A DNA stretch of 64,000 nt from the NCBI GenBank assembly GCA_000018565.1, contig CP000875.1, positions 5,657,199 to 5,721,198 of the forward strand, read 5' to 3'. The notes under the pieces are model-generated. The model was not told the DNA's origin, ran no database searches, and saw only the letters and a program-made list of their open reading frames with translations. A program made the position numbers and the translations under genes. The DNA comes from Herpetosiphon aurantiacus DSM 785. GTDB taxonomy: Bacteria > Chloroflexota > Chloroflexia > Chloroflexales > Herpetosiphonaceae. Within the stretch, counting starts at the first letter, position 1. The number at the start of each line of letters is the position of its first letter. Positions 18,426-27,499 of the stretch are shown piece after piece.

Positions 18426-19375
18426 CATATTTAGTAACGGGTGGTGCGGGTTTTATTGGCTCGCATTTGTGCGAAACACTGTTGCAGCGTGGCGAACGTG
18501 TCATTGCATTCGATAATTTCAACGATTATTACAGCCCTGAACGCAAACGCCGTAACGTAGCAGGTTTGCTTGATCATCTCAATTTTGTGCTGTGGGAAGG
18601 CGATTTGCGCGATCCGGCCAGTTTATTGGCCTTGTTTGAGCAACATCGGCCAAGCCATGTAGCGCATTTGGCAGGCATGGCCAACCCGCGCTATTCGTTG
18701 CAATACCCCGCTTTGTATAGCGCCGTCAATGTTGAAGGCTCGGTCAATGTCTGGCAAGCGGCGATTCAATATGGCATTCAGGCCTTTGTTCAAGCCTCAA
18801 CATCGTCGGTGTATGGGCTTGCACCAACCCCATGGCACGAAGAATTAGCCACCGATCGACCATTATCGCCCTATGCTGCTACCAAAAAAGCCTCAGAACT
18901 GCTGGCCTATACCTTCCACTACCAAACCCAAATTCCGACCCGCGTGGTGCGCTTTTTCACGGTCTATGGCCCCAAAGGCCGCCCCGATATGACCCCAACA
19001 ATTTTTGTTGAGGCCATGCGCAAGCAAGAGCCAATTGTGCTTTACAATGGCGGGGTTGATGTTTACCGCGATTGGACCTACGTTGATGATATTGTTTCAG
19101 GGGTGATTGCGGTCCTCGATAGCGATCGCGCCTTTGATATTTTCAATTTAGGCAACTCAACTCCGGTGATGCTACGCAGTTTTATTGATACGCTGCAAGC
19201 AATTACTGGCTTGAATGCAATTATTGAAGCCAAGCCTTTATCATCTGCCGACCCGCCAATTACCTTTGCCGACACCTCCAAGGCGCAACAATTGCTGGGT
19301 TGGAAGCCAACCATCGATATCGAGGATGGCCTAGAGCGCTATTGGCATTGGTATAAAACCGAGTACGATTGCTAG
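18422..19375 (+). CDS. NAD-dependent nucleotide-sugar epimerase
   Basis: 317 residues, extended SDR. The Rossmann motif is TGGAGFIGSH, the catalytic Ser is in STSSVYG, and YAATKKASE holds the Tyr-x3-Lys. RFFTVYGPKGRPDM and VYRDWTYVDDIVSGV resemble UDP-glucuronate 4-epimerases, with UDP-glucose 4-epimerase as the alternative. It likely supplies a sugar for the glycan built by this cluster. The start overlaps the previous stop by four bases, so the upstream in-frame start at 18377 is rejected. Confidence 0.85.
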   Translation: MTYLVTGGAGFIGSHLCETLLQRGERVIAFDNFNDYYSPERKRRNVAGLLDHLNFVLWEGDLRDPASLLALFEQHRPSHVAHLAGMANPRYSLQYPALYSAVNVEGSVNVWQAAIQYGIQAFVQASTSSVYGLAPTPWHEELATDRPLSPYAATKKASELLAYTFHYQTQIPTRVVRFFTVYGPKGRPDMTPTIFVEAMRKQEPIVLYNGGVDVYRDWTYVDDIVSGVIAVLDSDRAFDIFNLGNSTPVMLRSFIDTLQAITGLNAIIEAKPLSSADPPITFADTSKAQQLLGWKPTIDIEDGLERYWHWYKTEYDC

Positions 19376-19408
19376 ATCGGCATCGTGTTAGAAACAAACT
19401 GGATCATT

Positions 19409-20569
19409 ATGAAATCGCAAACGCAAGCAAATCCTGCTAGTTTACGCCCTGAGCAAACCAACCAAGGCTTGCCGCGTCCGGCTGAAACCGAATCGCTCGA
19501 ACAATTGGTTGAACAGGCCGCCGAAGCTGCACCGTTACCTGCCGATGCACTGCCCGACGATTTAGCCGAGGTGCGTTCGAGCGGCTTTTCGCTACGTGAT
19601 AAATTTCTGAATGTTAAATCCTTGGCATCGTTTGGCATTGCTTTTGCGATTCTGGGCTTAGCATTTTGGCGAGCCGATATTAACCTCGCTGAGATGTGGC
19701 AGCAGATTCTTCAGACCAATCTTTGGCTGTATAGCGCTGGTTTTATTGTTTTCTATGGTCTTTTTCCAATTCGCGCCTGGCGCTGGCGGATTATCTTGCG
19801 TAGCGCTGGCTTTGAGGTTGATAGCCCGCAATCACGTAAAAATTGGTCGGGGATTGCGGCATTAAGCGAGTTTATTGGGCTTTCGTGGTTTGCCAACTGC
19901 GTCGTGCCTGCCAAACTGGGCGATGCCTATCGGGGTTATTTGGTTAAGAAAAACGGCAACGCCTCATTCTCGCGCACCTTGGGTACAATTTTCGCCGAAC
20001 GCATTGTCGATATGATTGTGCTGTTTGGCATGTTGGTAGTTTCGGGCTTATTGGTCTTTCAAGGCCATCTCAATAGCTGGACCGAAAAATTATTTATCAT
20101 CGGGATTGTCTTTACAATTTTGCTGGTGATTGGTTTGATGTCGATGCGCTATCTGAGTCCGTTGATTCGCCGCGCCTTGCCCCAACGTTTCCACGATTTT
20201 TATGCTCGCTTCGAGGAAGGCACGCTTTCATCATTTCGACCTTCACGCCTGCCAATTTTGCTGATTTTGACAATCATTGTTTGGCTGGGCGAGTCGATGC
20301 GCTTGTTTTTCGTAATTGAGGCCATGGGTGGTTTAGGCTTATCGTTATCAGCGATTATTTTTGTGGCCTTAGCTAGCTCATTGTTGACCGCCGTGCCAGC
20401 CTTGCCTGGTGGCTTGGGCTTGGTCGAGGTCGGGATTGCTGGTGTGATGATGTTGTTTAGTGTCGGCCAAACCACTAGCACTGCCGTGGCGTTTCTTGAT
20501 CGGATCATCAATTATTGGAGCATCGTGATTTTGGGGTTGGTTTTGTATCTGTTTAGCAAACGAAAGTGA
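19409..20569 (+). CDS. LPG-synthase-type TM protein (UPF0104)
   Basis: 386 residues. A polar, Glu/Pro-rich N-terminus of ~65 residues precedes about eight membrane helices of the lysylphosphatidylglycerol-synthase TM family (AglD/MprF flippase-like half). Family-typical stretches are FPIRAWRWRIILRSAG, NCVVPAKLGDAYRGYLVKK and PALPGGLGLVEVGI. No aminoacyl-transferase domain is attached, so lipid or glycan-lipid transport is more likely than lipid lysylation. GTG 19385 is an alternative start; ATG 19409 has a weak GGA before it. It sits inside the polysaccharide cluster. Confidence 0.82.
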   Translation: MKSQTQANPASLRPEQTNQGLPRPAETESLEQLVEQAAEAAPLPADALPDDLAEVRSSGFSLRDKFLNVKSLASFGIAFAILGLAFWRADINLAEMWQQILQTNLWLYSAGFIVFYGLFPIRAWRWRIILRSAGFEVDSPQSRKNWSGIAALSEFIGLSWFANCVVPAKLGDAYRGYLVKKNGNASFSRTLGTIFAERIVDMIVLFGMLVVSGLLVFQGHLNSWTEKLFIIGIVFTILLVIGLMSMRYLSPLIRRALPQRFHDFYARFEEGTLSSFRPSRLPILLILTIIVWLGESMRLFFVIEAMGGLGLSLSAIIFVALASSLLTAVPALPGGLGLVEVGIAGVMMLFSVGQTTSTAVAFLDRIINYWSIVILGLVLYLFSKRK

Positions 20570-20576
20570 GCCAGCC

Positions 20577-21050
20577 ATGTTAACTGCTAGCGAACGCGAT
20601 GCACTTGTAGCGACCATTTTACACTTGCCTGCTCAACTACATGCCTTGGTTGATCGTTTGGATCTTGAGCAATTGAACACGGCCTATATATCGAATGAAT
20701 GGACAATCGCCCAAAATATCCATCATCTTGCTGATACACAGATGACTCTGTTTATTCGCATAAAACTCTTGTTGTTGGAAGATTACCCAACGCTCAAGCC
20801 GTTTGATCAGGATACATGGGTCACAACTGTTGATAGCGTTGGCCCAATCGAAACCTCCTTGACGATTTTACAAGGCTTGCAAGAACGGGCAGCAACCTTG
20901 GTAAATTCACTTGATTTGGCCAGTTTTGAACGGACTGGTTGGCATCCCGAAAATGGCGAAACGACGCTTGAGCAAGTGGTGCGGTACTATGCCCGTCACG
21001 GCGAGCTGCATCTTGAGCAAATTGGTCAGGTGCTAGCAGCAGCCAAATGA
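20577..21050 (+). CDS. DinB-family protein
   Basis: 157 residues, the length of a DinB/YfiT-like four-helix bundle. The likely metal-binding histidines are in NIHHLADTQ (about 48-49) and in RHGELHLEQIG near the C-terminus. Members include thiol-dependent transferases and metal-dependent hydrolases; the substrate is not predictable. It begins seven bases after the previous stop, so it is probably cotranscribed with the polysaccharide genes although its role there is unclear. Confidence 0.8.
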   Translation: MLTASERDALVATILHLPAQLHALVDRLDLEQLNTAYISNEWTIAQNIHHLADTQMTLFIRIKLLLLEDYPTLKPFDQDTWVTTVDSVGPIETSLTILQGLQERAATLVNSLDLASFERTGWHPENGETTLEQVVRYYARHGELHLEQIGQVLAAAK

Positions 21051-21106
21051 TCCACGAAGAACACGAAGGGCACGCAGAATCGAAACCGCGAAGAACGCGA
21101 AGGAGT
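21051..21106. repeat. CACGAAG-type repeat
   Basis: A run of CACGAAG/CGCGAAG units (TCCACGAAGAACACGAAGGG and onward) starts right after the DinB-like stop codon. Related copies are at 29124, 52392 and 63030. It does not code. Confidence 0.7.
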
Positions 21107-21173
21107 GGGGGGATGCGACTTACAAGGGTAGGTTTTTAACAATGCTTGGGTGGGATGGACTGTCGATTGGCAT

Positions 21174-21280
21174 GCCCTAGCCCCCTCCCCCGCAGGCGAG
21201 GCGAGGGGGAATCATCACACCAGGATTATTCGATCGCCCCTCGCCCGCCGCAGTGGGCGAGGGGTTGGGGGTGAGGGGAC
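21174..21280. repeat. Palindromic intergenic repeat, copy 2
   Basis: Starts GCCCTAGCCCCCTCCCCCGC and ends GGGGTTGGGGGTGAGGGG. An inner hairpin pairs CGCCCCTCGCCC with GGGCGAGGGG. It lies between the DinB-like gene and the glycosyltransferase; the outer left arm is shorter than in other copies. Confidence 0.8.
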
Positions 21281-21305
21281 GCAATATGTTCTATGCTCTT
21301 AACTT

Positions 21306-22451
21306 ATGCACATAGCAATTGATTACAATGCAGCGGTACGTCAGGGCGGCGGAATTGGCCGCTTTGTTCGCGAAATAACTCAGGTCGCCGCGCAGGCAGC
21401 GCCTCAGCATCGCTTCTCGCTGTGGTATGCTGCGCGTGGGCTTGACCCAAAAAGTGCTCAGATGCAGGCCTTGCATGAGCTTCAACGGCGTTTGCCCAAT
21501 ATCAAGCCGCGCCCAATTCCAATTAATGAGCGCTTGTTGACGATTCTTTGGCAACGCTTGCGCATGCCCTTGCCTGTCGAGACGATTGTTGGGGCGGTTG
21601 ATGTGGTGCATGGCACTGATTTTGTGTTGCCGCCGACCAAGGCTAAAACGCTGCTCTCGATTCACGATTTTGCCTATATTATTCACCCTGAAACTGCGCC
21701 ACCCGAGTTGCGGCGTTATTTGGGTGGGGTTGTACCGCGCAATGTGCGCCGCGCCGACCATATTCACGTTAATTCGCGGGCAACCAAAGCCGATATGGAG
21801 CGCTTGCTGGGCACAGCACCCTCTAAATCGACAATCGTTTATTCGGGTAGTGGCAGCGATTTTTATCCTCGGCCTGCGGCGGAAATTGCCGAAATGCGCC
21901 AACGCTTGGGCTTGCCCGAACGCTACCTTTTAAATGTAGGCACGGTGCAGCCGCGCAAAAATGTTGAGCGTTTGATCGAAGCCTTTGGTCAATTGCCCGC
22001 TGAGTTGCGCAGCCAGCCCTTGGTGATCGGCGGCAAACGGGGTTGGTTGGCCGAGCCAATTTATGCAGCGGTACAACGCCATGGCCTTGAGCAAGCAGTC
22101 ATCTTCTTGGATTTTGTCAGCGACAGCGATTTGCCCAAGCTCTATAGCGGCGCGACCGCCATGGTTTATCCCTCGTTGTATGAAGGATTTGGCGTGCCGA
22201 TTGTTGAAGCTCAAGCATGTGGCACACCCGTGATTACCTCAACCATCTCCAGTTTGCCCGAAATTGCTGGCAACGCGGCCTTGCTGGTCGATCCACATGA
22301 TACAGCGGCACTAACAGCGGCTTTACAAAAAATTTTAACTGAGCCTGATGTTTGCCAAAGCTTGGCTGAAGCAGGCCCACGCCAAGCCGCTAAATTTACG
22401 TGGGAAGGCACTGGTTTGGGCGTTTTGGGGTTATACGAATTGCTGGGGTAA
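21306..22451 (+). CDS. Glycosyltransferase family 4
   Basis: 381 residues, GT-B fold. The N-terminal acceptor half starts MHIAIDYNAA with GGGIGRFVRE. The C-terminal half has NVGTVQPRKN and the retaining-enzyme E-x7-E motif in YEGFGVPIVEAQACGTPV. It resembles mannosyl- or rhamnosyl-transferases of the GT4 family; the donor and acceptor are not predictable. No clear ribosome binding site is seen. It closes the polysaccharide cluster and is convergent with leuB. Confidence 0.87.
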   Translation: MHIAIDYNAAVRQGGGIGRFVREITQVAAQAAPQHRFSLWYAARGLDPKSAQMQALHELQRRLPNIKPRPIPINERLLTILWQRLRMPLPVETIVGAVDVVHGTDFVLPPTKAKTLLSIHDFAYIIHPETAPPELRRYLGGVVPRNVRRADHIHVNSRATKADMERLLGTAPSKSTIVYSGSGSDFYPRPAAEIAEMRQRLGLPERYLLNVGTVQPRKNVERLIEAFGQLPAELRSQPLVIGGKRGWLAEPIYAAVQRHGLEQAVIFLDFVSDSDLPKLYSGATAMVYPSLYEGFGVPIVEAQACGTPVITSTISSLPEIAGNAALLVDPHDTAALTAALQKILTEPDVCQSLAEAGPRQAAKFTWEGTGLGVLGLYELLG

Positions 22452-22467
22452 CAAGCCTAAAATGCCA

Positions 22468-22499
22468 ACGCCCCTAGCTCGCCATTGAACCAGGGGCGT
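22468..22499. terminator. Stem-loop ending leuB (and GT4) transcripts
   Basis: ACGCCCCT (22468-22475) pairs with AGGGGCGT (22492-22499) around a 16-base loop. On the minus strand it is followed by TGGCATTTT, so it most likely ends the branched-chain operon. On the plus strand no T-run follows. Confidence 0.6.
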
Positions 22500-22508
22500 A
22501 ATTGATGC

Positions 22509-23582
22509 TTAGCCCAAACGTTCCAACACCGCTGCCCCAACTTCTTTGGTTGAGCGGCCTTGGCCTGCAGGCGCTAAATCGCCAGTTAAAATGCCTGCAT
22601 CGATCGTTGCATATACGGCTTTTTCGACTGCCTCAGCCTCGGTATCTAAGCCCAAGGAATAGCGCAACAGCAAGGCTACGCTCAAAATTGTCGCCAGTGG
22701 ATTGGCCACGCCTTTGCCAGCAATATCGGGAGCGCTGCCGTGAATTGGCTCGTACAAACCAGCTTTGCCCGCACCAAGCGAGGCCGATGGCAACAAGCCC
22801 AACGAGCCAGCCAACATCGACGCTTCGTCGGTCAGAATATCGCCAAACATATTTTCAGTCACAATCACATCGAAGTCGGCAGGGCGGCGCAACAAGTGCA
22901 TCGCACAGGCATCGACCAAAATATGCTCAAGCTGAATATCAGGGAATTCTTCGGCAACCACTCGGCTGGCGACGCGCCGCCATAAGCGTGAGGTTTCCAA
23001 GACATTGGCTTTATCGACCGAGGTAACTTTGCCACGGCGAGTCCGTGCCAATTCACAAGCCCGCCGCACCACGCGCTCGATTTCGCTGGTGGTATAGACA
23101 CAGGTATCGACAGCTTGTTCTTCGTCGGGGCGAATGTAGACACAGGTTTTATCGCCGAAGTAAATCCCGCCAGTTAATTCGCGCACTACCAACAAATCGA
23201 CCCCTTCGACCAAATCGGGGCGCAATGGTGAGCGGCTAGCTAAGGCGGGCGTGACGGTCACAGGCCGCAAATTGGCATACAAGCCCAAGGTTTTGCGAAT
23301 GCCCAACAAGCCTTGTTCTGGTCGAACTTTGGCCTTGGGATCATCCCACTTGGGGCCGCCAACCGCGCCCAGCAGCACGGCATCGGCGGCTCGGCAGATT
23401 TCGATTGTGGCTTCGGGCAACGCTGTGCCGTGGGCATCGATTGCACAACCACCGATTAAGCCTTCGCTGAAACTAAAACTATGGCCGTAGCGTTCACCGA
23501 CGGCCTTGAGCACCTCAACCCCCTCAGCGACAACTTCGGGGCCGATGCCATCGCCTGGTAATAAAGCAATTGTTGCCTGCAT
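22509..23582 (-). CDS. leuB: 3-isopropylmalate dehydrogenase
   Basis: 357 residues. It oxidises and decarboxylates 3-isopropylmalate in leucine synthesis with NAD; with citramalate-derived methylmalate it also serves isoleucine. The family motifs are [11 protein letters not shown] at the start, [25 protein letters not shown] with substrate-binding residues, and [16 protein letters not shown] for the metal site. ATG 23582 sits behind AAGGAG; the longest frame begins at 23630 and lacks a binding site. It is the last gene of the cluster, separated from leuD by a palindromic repeat. Confidence 0.97.
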   Translation of the reverse strand: MQATIALLPGDGIGPEVVAEGVEVLKAVGERYGHSFSFSEGLIGGCAIDAHGTALPEATIEICRAADAVLLGAVGGPKWDDPKAKVRPEQGLLGIRKTLGLYANLRPVTVTPALASRSPLRPDLVEGVDLLVVRELTGGIYFGDKTCVYIRPDEEQAVDTCVYTTSEIERVVRRACELARTRRGKVTSVDKANVLETSRLWRRVASRVVAEEFPDIQLEHILVDACAMHLLRRPADFDVIVTENMFGDILTDEASMLAGSLGLLPSASLGAGKAGLYEPIHGSAPDIAGKGVANPLATILSVALLLRYSLGLDTEAEAVEKAVYATIDAGILTGDLAPAGQGRSTKEVGAAVLERLG

Positions 23583-23621
23583 CAAAACACTCCTTGCTAA
23601 TTTAACCAACAAGCGGTGGCG

Positions 23622-23727
23622 TTCCCTCACCCCCTAGCCCCCTCTCCCGCCTGCGAGCGAGGGGGGAACCACAAAGCCAAAGCTCCCTTCTCTCACGCAT
23701 GGGAGAAGGGTTGGGGATGAGGGAACG
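23622..23727. repeat. Palindromic intergenic repeat, copy 3
   Basis: The ends GTTCCCTCACC and GATGAGGGAAC pair almost perfectly. An inner arm pairs CTCCCTTCTC with GGGAGAAGGG. It sits between leuD and leuB within one operon, so it may act as an RNA stem in the message rather than a terminator. Confidence 0.85.
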
Positions 23728-23745
23728 TCACTCTACCAAGCCTTA

Positions 23746-24336
23746 TTATGCTCCAACCGTATTGACGCGGGCGGCATGGCTAGCTTCATAGGCTTGGATT
23801 GCAGTTTCTTGGGCTTGAATATAGCCTAATTGATCGACTCCATGCAATAAGCAATGTTTGGAGAAGGCATCAATTGGGAAGCTGATGGTTTCGCCTGCCA
23901 CATGCACTTGTTGGTTTTCAAGGTCAACGCTGACATCGATGGTTTGGTTAGCTAGGCATTGCTCGGTCAAACGAGCCAAGGTTGGTGCATCGACCACGAT
24001 TGGCAAAAGGCCATTTTTCAAAGCATTGCCTTTGAAAATATCAGCAAAATAGGTGCTGATCACTGCTTGGAAGCCAAAGCCTTGCAAGGCCCACGGTGCA
24101 TGTTCACGCGAAGATCCACAGCCAAAGTTATGGCCTGCAATTAGCACGCCAGCGCCTTGAGCATAGGGTTGGTTCAACACAAAATCTGGCTCACCGCGCC
24201 AGTCGGTAAACAATGCTTCACCCAAGCCATTTTTATCGGTAACCTTTAAATAGCGGGCCGGAATGATCTGATCGGTGTCGATATTTTCAATTGGTAAGGC
24301 CACTGCTTTGGCCTGAAAAGTATTAATTGGTTGCAT
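23746..24336 (-). CDS. leuD: 3-isopropylmalate dehydratase small subunit
   Basis: 196 residues, normal for LeuD. It forms the isomerase with LeuC. The signature stretches [15 protein letters not shown] and [17 protein letters not shown] are present. ATG 24336 is chosen because homologues begin with a similar short lead before the IDTDQI motif; the in-frame start at 24363 lies in a repeat. A segment of AAAGTCAAAAG-type repeats separates it from leuC. Confidence 0.96.
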   Translation of the reverse strand: MQPINTFQAKAVALPIENIDTDQIIPARYLKVTDKNGLGEALFTDWRGEPDFVLNQPYAQGAGVLIAGHNFGCGSSREHAPWALQGFGFQAVISTYFADIFKGNALKNGLLPIVVDAPTLARLTEQCLANQTIDVSVDLENQQVHVAGETISFPIDAFSKHCLLHGVDQLGYIQAQETAIQAYEASHAARVNTVGA

Positions 24337-24354
24337 TTTTAAAAACCCCATATG

Positions 24355-24460
24355 TAAAGTCAAAAGTCAAAGTTCAAAAGGCAAAATAAACAGTATCAAA
24401 GGCAAAAGTCAAAACCACAGATTATTTTGATTTTTGCCTTCTGCCTTTTGACTTTACAAG
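24355..24460. repeat. Imperfect inverted repeat between leuC and leuD
   Basis: The left arm has units of GTAAAGTCAAAAGTCAAAG; the right arm reads CTTCTGCCTTTTGACTTTAC. The arms pair imperfectly over about 25 bases and the units GGCAAAA / AGTCAAA recur. It lies in the leuC-leuD gap, where an RNA stem could change the relative expression of the two subunits. The right end touches the last codons of leuC. Confidence 0.6.
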
Positions 24461-25869
24461 ATTTCGCGTACATCGACGATATGGCCGTTGATTGCGGTAG
24501 CGGCAGCGGTCAGCGGGCTGGCGAGGAAGGTGCGCCCGCCCTTGCCTTGGCGGCCTTCAAAGTTGCGGTTGCTGGTGCTAACTGCATATTGGCCTGGTTG
24601 CAGTTGATCGCCGTTCATGGCAATACACATCGAGCAGCCAGCTTCACGCCATTCAGCGCCTGCCGCGCGGAAAATTTGGTCTAAGCCTTCAGCTTCGGCT
24701 TGGCGCTTGACTTGTTGTGAGCCAGGCACGACCAACATGCGTAGGCCGTCGGCAACTTTTTTGCCTTCGATCACTTTGGCCGCCGCCCGTAAATCCGAAA
24801 TCCGCGAGTTGGTGCAGGAGCCAAGGAACACTACATCGACTTTTTGGCCGATCAGCGATTGGTTTGGTTGCAAGCCCATGTAATTCAAGGCTTTATCCAA
24901 GGCCATGCGTTGGCTATCATCGGCCAAATCGCTGGGTGCTGGCACATTGCCAGTGACCGGAATGCCCATGCCGGGATTCGTGCCATAGGTGATCATCGGA
25001 GCCAATTCGTCAGCATTCAAGACAACTTGCAAATCGTAGGTTGCGCCTTCGTCGCTGGGCAACGTGCGCCAATATTCGACCGCAGCATCCCATGCTTCAC
25101 CCTTGGGCGTATGTGGCCGATCTTTCAGCCAAGCAAAGGTGGTTTCATCAGGCGCGATCAAGCCAGCCCGTGCTCCACCTTCGATCGACATATTACAAAT
25201 CGTCATGCGTTCTTCCATGGTCAGGGCGCGAATCGCCGAGCCAGTGTATTCAAGTACATAGCCCGTGCCGCCGCCAACCCCAATTTTGGCAATAATCGCC
25301 AAGATGATGTCTTTGGCGGTCACACCTGGACGCAGCGTGCCATCGATGCGAATTTCGGCGGTTTGAGGTTTTTGCTGCAACAAACATTGAGTTGCCAACA
25401 CGTGACCAACTTCGCTGGTGCCAATGCCGAAGGCCAAGGCTCCGAATGCGCCGTGGGTGCTGGTGTGCGAATCGCCACACACAATCGTCATACCTGGTTG
25501 GGTGTAGCCTTGTTCTGGCCCGATTACGTGCACAATGCCTTGGTTTTCAGTGCCCAAGTTGTACAATGGTATGCCAAAATCGCTACAATTTTTGATCAAT
25601 TGATCAAGCTGTTTGCGAGCAATTGCATCGGTCACTGGAATAATCCCATCAGCGCCGCGTGGCGTGGTTGGGGTGCTATGGTCCATGGTGGCGAGGGTTT
25701 GGGCTGGGCGACGCACGGTCAAACCACGTTCGCGCAACATCGTAAAGGCTTGCGGCGAGGTTACTTCGTGTACCAAGTGCAAATCGATATATAAAGTTGC
25801 TGGCGATTCAGCGTCAGCAGCTTGAACAACATGGGCATCCCAGATTTTCTCAAATAATGTCTTGGCCAT
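24454..25869 (-). CDS. leuC: 3-isopropylmalate dehydratase large subunit
   Basis: 471 residues of the aconitase family. Iron-sulfur ligands are in [14 protein letters not shown] and in [12 protein letters not shown]. Other family stretches are [28 protein letters not shown] and [20 protein letters not shown]. It isomerises 2- to 3-isopropylmalate, and the citramalate series in the isoleucine route. ATG 25869 is preceded by GGAGAACCCA and is preferred over 25881. A 265-bp gap with a palindromic repeat lies upstream. Confidence 0.97.
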   Translation of the reverse strand: MAKTLFEKIWDAHVVQAADAESPATLYIDLHLVHEVTSPQAFTMLRERGLTVRRPAQTLATMDHSTPTTPRGADGIIPVTDAIARKQLDQLIKNCSDFGIPLYNLGTENQGIVHVIGPEQGYTQPGMTIVCGDSHTSTHGAFGALAFGIGTSEVGHVLATQCLLQQKPQTAEIRIDGTLRPGVTAKDIILAIIAKIGVGGGTGYVLEYTGSAIRALTMEERMTICNMSIEGGARAGLIAPDETTFAWLKDRPHTPKGEAWDAAVEYWRTLPSDEGATYDLQVVLNADELAPMITYGTNPGMGIPVTGNVPAPSDLADDSQRMALDKALNYMGLQPNQSLIGQKVDVVFLGSCTNSRISDLRAAAKVIEGKKVADGLRMLVVPGSQQVKRQAEAEGLDQIFRAAGAEWREAGCSMCIAMNGDQLQPGQYAVSTSNRNFEGRQGKGGRTFLASPLTAAATAINGHIVDVREIL

Positions 25870-25965
25870 TGGGTTCTCCAAATTTGATTGCGAGGTTATA
25901 GGCTGATGGCTATTGGCTATCGGACGGTTTGTAATGTCTGCACGGCTATAGCTATTTGGTCAACG

Positions 25966-26080
25966 TTCTCTCACCCCCAGCCCCTCTCCCACTGCGGCGG
26001 GCGAGGGGCGATCGATGATCATGATGGGATGATTCCCCCTCGCCTCGCGGGCGGGAGAGGGGGCTAGGGGGGTGAGGGAT
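25966..26080. repeat. Palindromic intergenic repeat, copy 4
   Basis: Starts CTCTCACCCCCAGCCCCTCT and ends GAGGGGGCTAGGGGGGTGAGGG. Compared with copy 1 the two halves are swapped, so this copy is inverted. A palindromic centre GATCGATGATCATGATGG lies between the halves. It occupies most of the gap between the GNAT gene and leuC. Confidence 0.85.
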
Positions 26081-26134
26081 GATCATCAATGCTAACCCAA
26101 TAAACTATTTCAAATAGACAACAGCCAATAGCCA

Positions 26135-26539
26135 TTAATGTGTCCGTTTAATTTGCCAACCGCGTTCGATCCATTCAAAGCCGACTTTGGCGTAATAATC
26201 GGCGGCGGCGGGCGCTGCTAATAAGACTAATGAACATTGATCGCCAAGTTTTTCGCGCGTAGCCTCAATTAACTGACGACCAATGCCCTGTTTTTGATAG
26301 GTTTGGTCAACCGCCAAATCGGAAAGATAGGCGGCATAGCACCAATCGGTGATTGTGCGAGCAACCCCGACGAGCTTTTCGCCATCCCACGCTGTCACGA
26401 TTAAATCGGCGTTAGCAAGCATGGTTTGTATGCGAGCCAAATCATCAACAGGGCGGCGTTCGCCAAGCGTTGAGGCATTCAGCACCGCCACGAATTGCTC
26501 GGCGCTAATCACAACGTCGGTGCTATAACGAATGCTCAT
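26135..26539 (-). CDS. GNAT-family N-acetyltransferase
   Basis: 134 residues. The acetyl-CoA-binding motif A is in YLSDLAVDQTYQKQGIGRQLIEATREK, ending in the Q-x-x-G-I-G loop, and YYAKVGFEWIERGW is the usual C-terminal strand. ATG 26539 overlaps the ilvE stop by four bases (ATGA), so translation is coupled to ilvE and the longer frame from 26563 is rejected. The substrate is unknown; the coupling within the amino-acid operon hints at an amine or amino-acid derivative, which is inference. Confidence 0.85.
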   Translation of the reverse strand: MSIRYSTDVVISAEQFVAVLNASTLGERRPVDDLARIQTMLANADLIVTAWDGEKLVGVARTITDWCYAAYLSDLAVDQTYQKQGIGRQLIEATREKLGDQCSLVLLAAPAAADYYAKVGFEWIERGWQIKRTH

Positions 26540-27459
26540 CGCAGATACTCCAGCCAATTCCATTTATCTTCGGTTTTGCCGTTGAACAAGCCGAAGAAGG
26601 CTTCTTGTAGAACGGTGGTGATTGGCCCGCGCTTGCCTTCGCCAACTTGCACGCCATCGACTGAGCGAATTGGCGAAACTTCGGCGGCAGTGCCTGTGAA
26701 GAACATTTCATCAGCCAGATACAGAATTTCGCGTGGTAAGGCTTGTTCGCGCACTTCATAGCCATATTCTTTGGCCAAGGTCAGCACGCTATCACGGGTA
26801 ATGCCAGGCAAAATTGCAGCGGTTACCGGCGTGGTATAAATCACGCCATCCCGAATGATGAACAGATTTTCGCCGCTGCCTTCGCTCAAAACGCCATTGA
26901 CATCAAGCGCGATGCCTTCAGCATAGCCATTGAGCGTTGCTTCCATTACGATCAATTGTGATGAAAGATAGTTGCCGCCAGCTTTGGCCATGGTTGGGAT
27001 GGTATTTGGCGCTGTGCGATTCCACGACGAAACGCAAACATCAACGCCCAATTCTAGGGCTTCGGGGCCAAGATAGGCTCCCCATTCCAAGGCTGCGATC
27101 ATCACATCAACTGGTGCTGCGAGTGGGTTGACCCCTAGCACACCATAACCACGCCAAGCCAAAGGTCGCAGATAAGCCGAATTTAAGCCATTTTCACGAA
27201 CCGCCGCATGACAGGCATCAGCCAATTGCGCTTGATCAAAAGGAATCGGCATGCGATAAATTTTGGCCGAATCGTATAAACGGCGCAGGTGGGGCTGCAA
27301 ACGGAAAAAAGCTGGGCCGTTGGGCGTGTTGTAGGCGCGAATGCCTTCAAACACCGATGAACCGTAGTGCAAGGCATGGCTCATCACATGCACCGTGGCT
27401 TTCTCCCATTCCACTAATTCGCCGTTCATCCAAATAAATTTGGTCGGTTTGATTGACAT
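26536..27459 (-). CDS. ilvE: Branched-chain amino acid aminotransferase
   Basis: 307 residues, PLP fold type IV. It makes the last transamination to Val, Leu and Ile. The PLP lysine is K159 (PTMAKAGGNYL); other class motifs are HYGSSVFEGIRAY, YLRPLAWRGYG and LSEGSGENLFIIRDG. AAGGAACACTGC precedes ATG 27459. It is coupled to the GNAT gene by a four-base overlap and follows cimA by 40 bases. Confidence 0.96.
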   Translation of the reverse strand: MSIKPTKFIWMNGELVEWEKATVHVMSHALHYGSSVFEGIRAYNTPNGPAFFRLQPHLRRLYDSAKIYRMPIPFDQAQLADACHAAVRENGLNSAYLRPLAWRGYGVLGVNPLAAPVDVMIAALEWGAYLGPEALELGVDVCVSSWNRTAPNTIPTMAKAGGNYLSSQLIVMEATLNGYAEGIALDVNGVLSEGSGENLFIIRDGVIYTTPVTAAILPGITRDSVLTLAKEYGYEVREQALPREILYLADEMFFTGTAAEVSPIRSVDGVQVGEGKRGPITTVLQEAFFGLFNGKTEDKWNWLEYLR

Positions 27460-27499
27460 GCAGTGTTCCTTTTATAGCAAGACTGAATGATGCTTGGCC

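Noticed and set aside
24844-25794. 316-codon frame opposite leuC
   Set aside because: Antisense shadow of leuC, which has all aconitase-family motifs.
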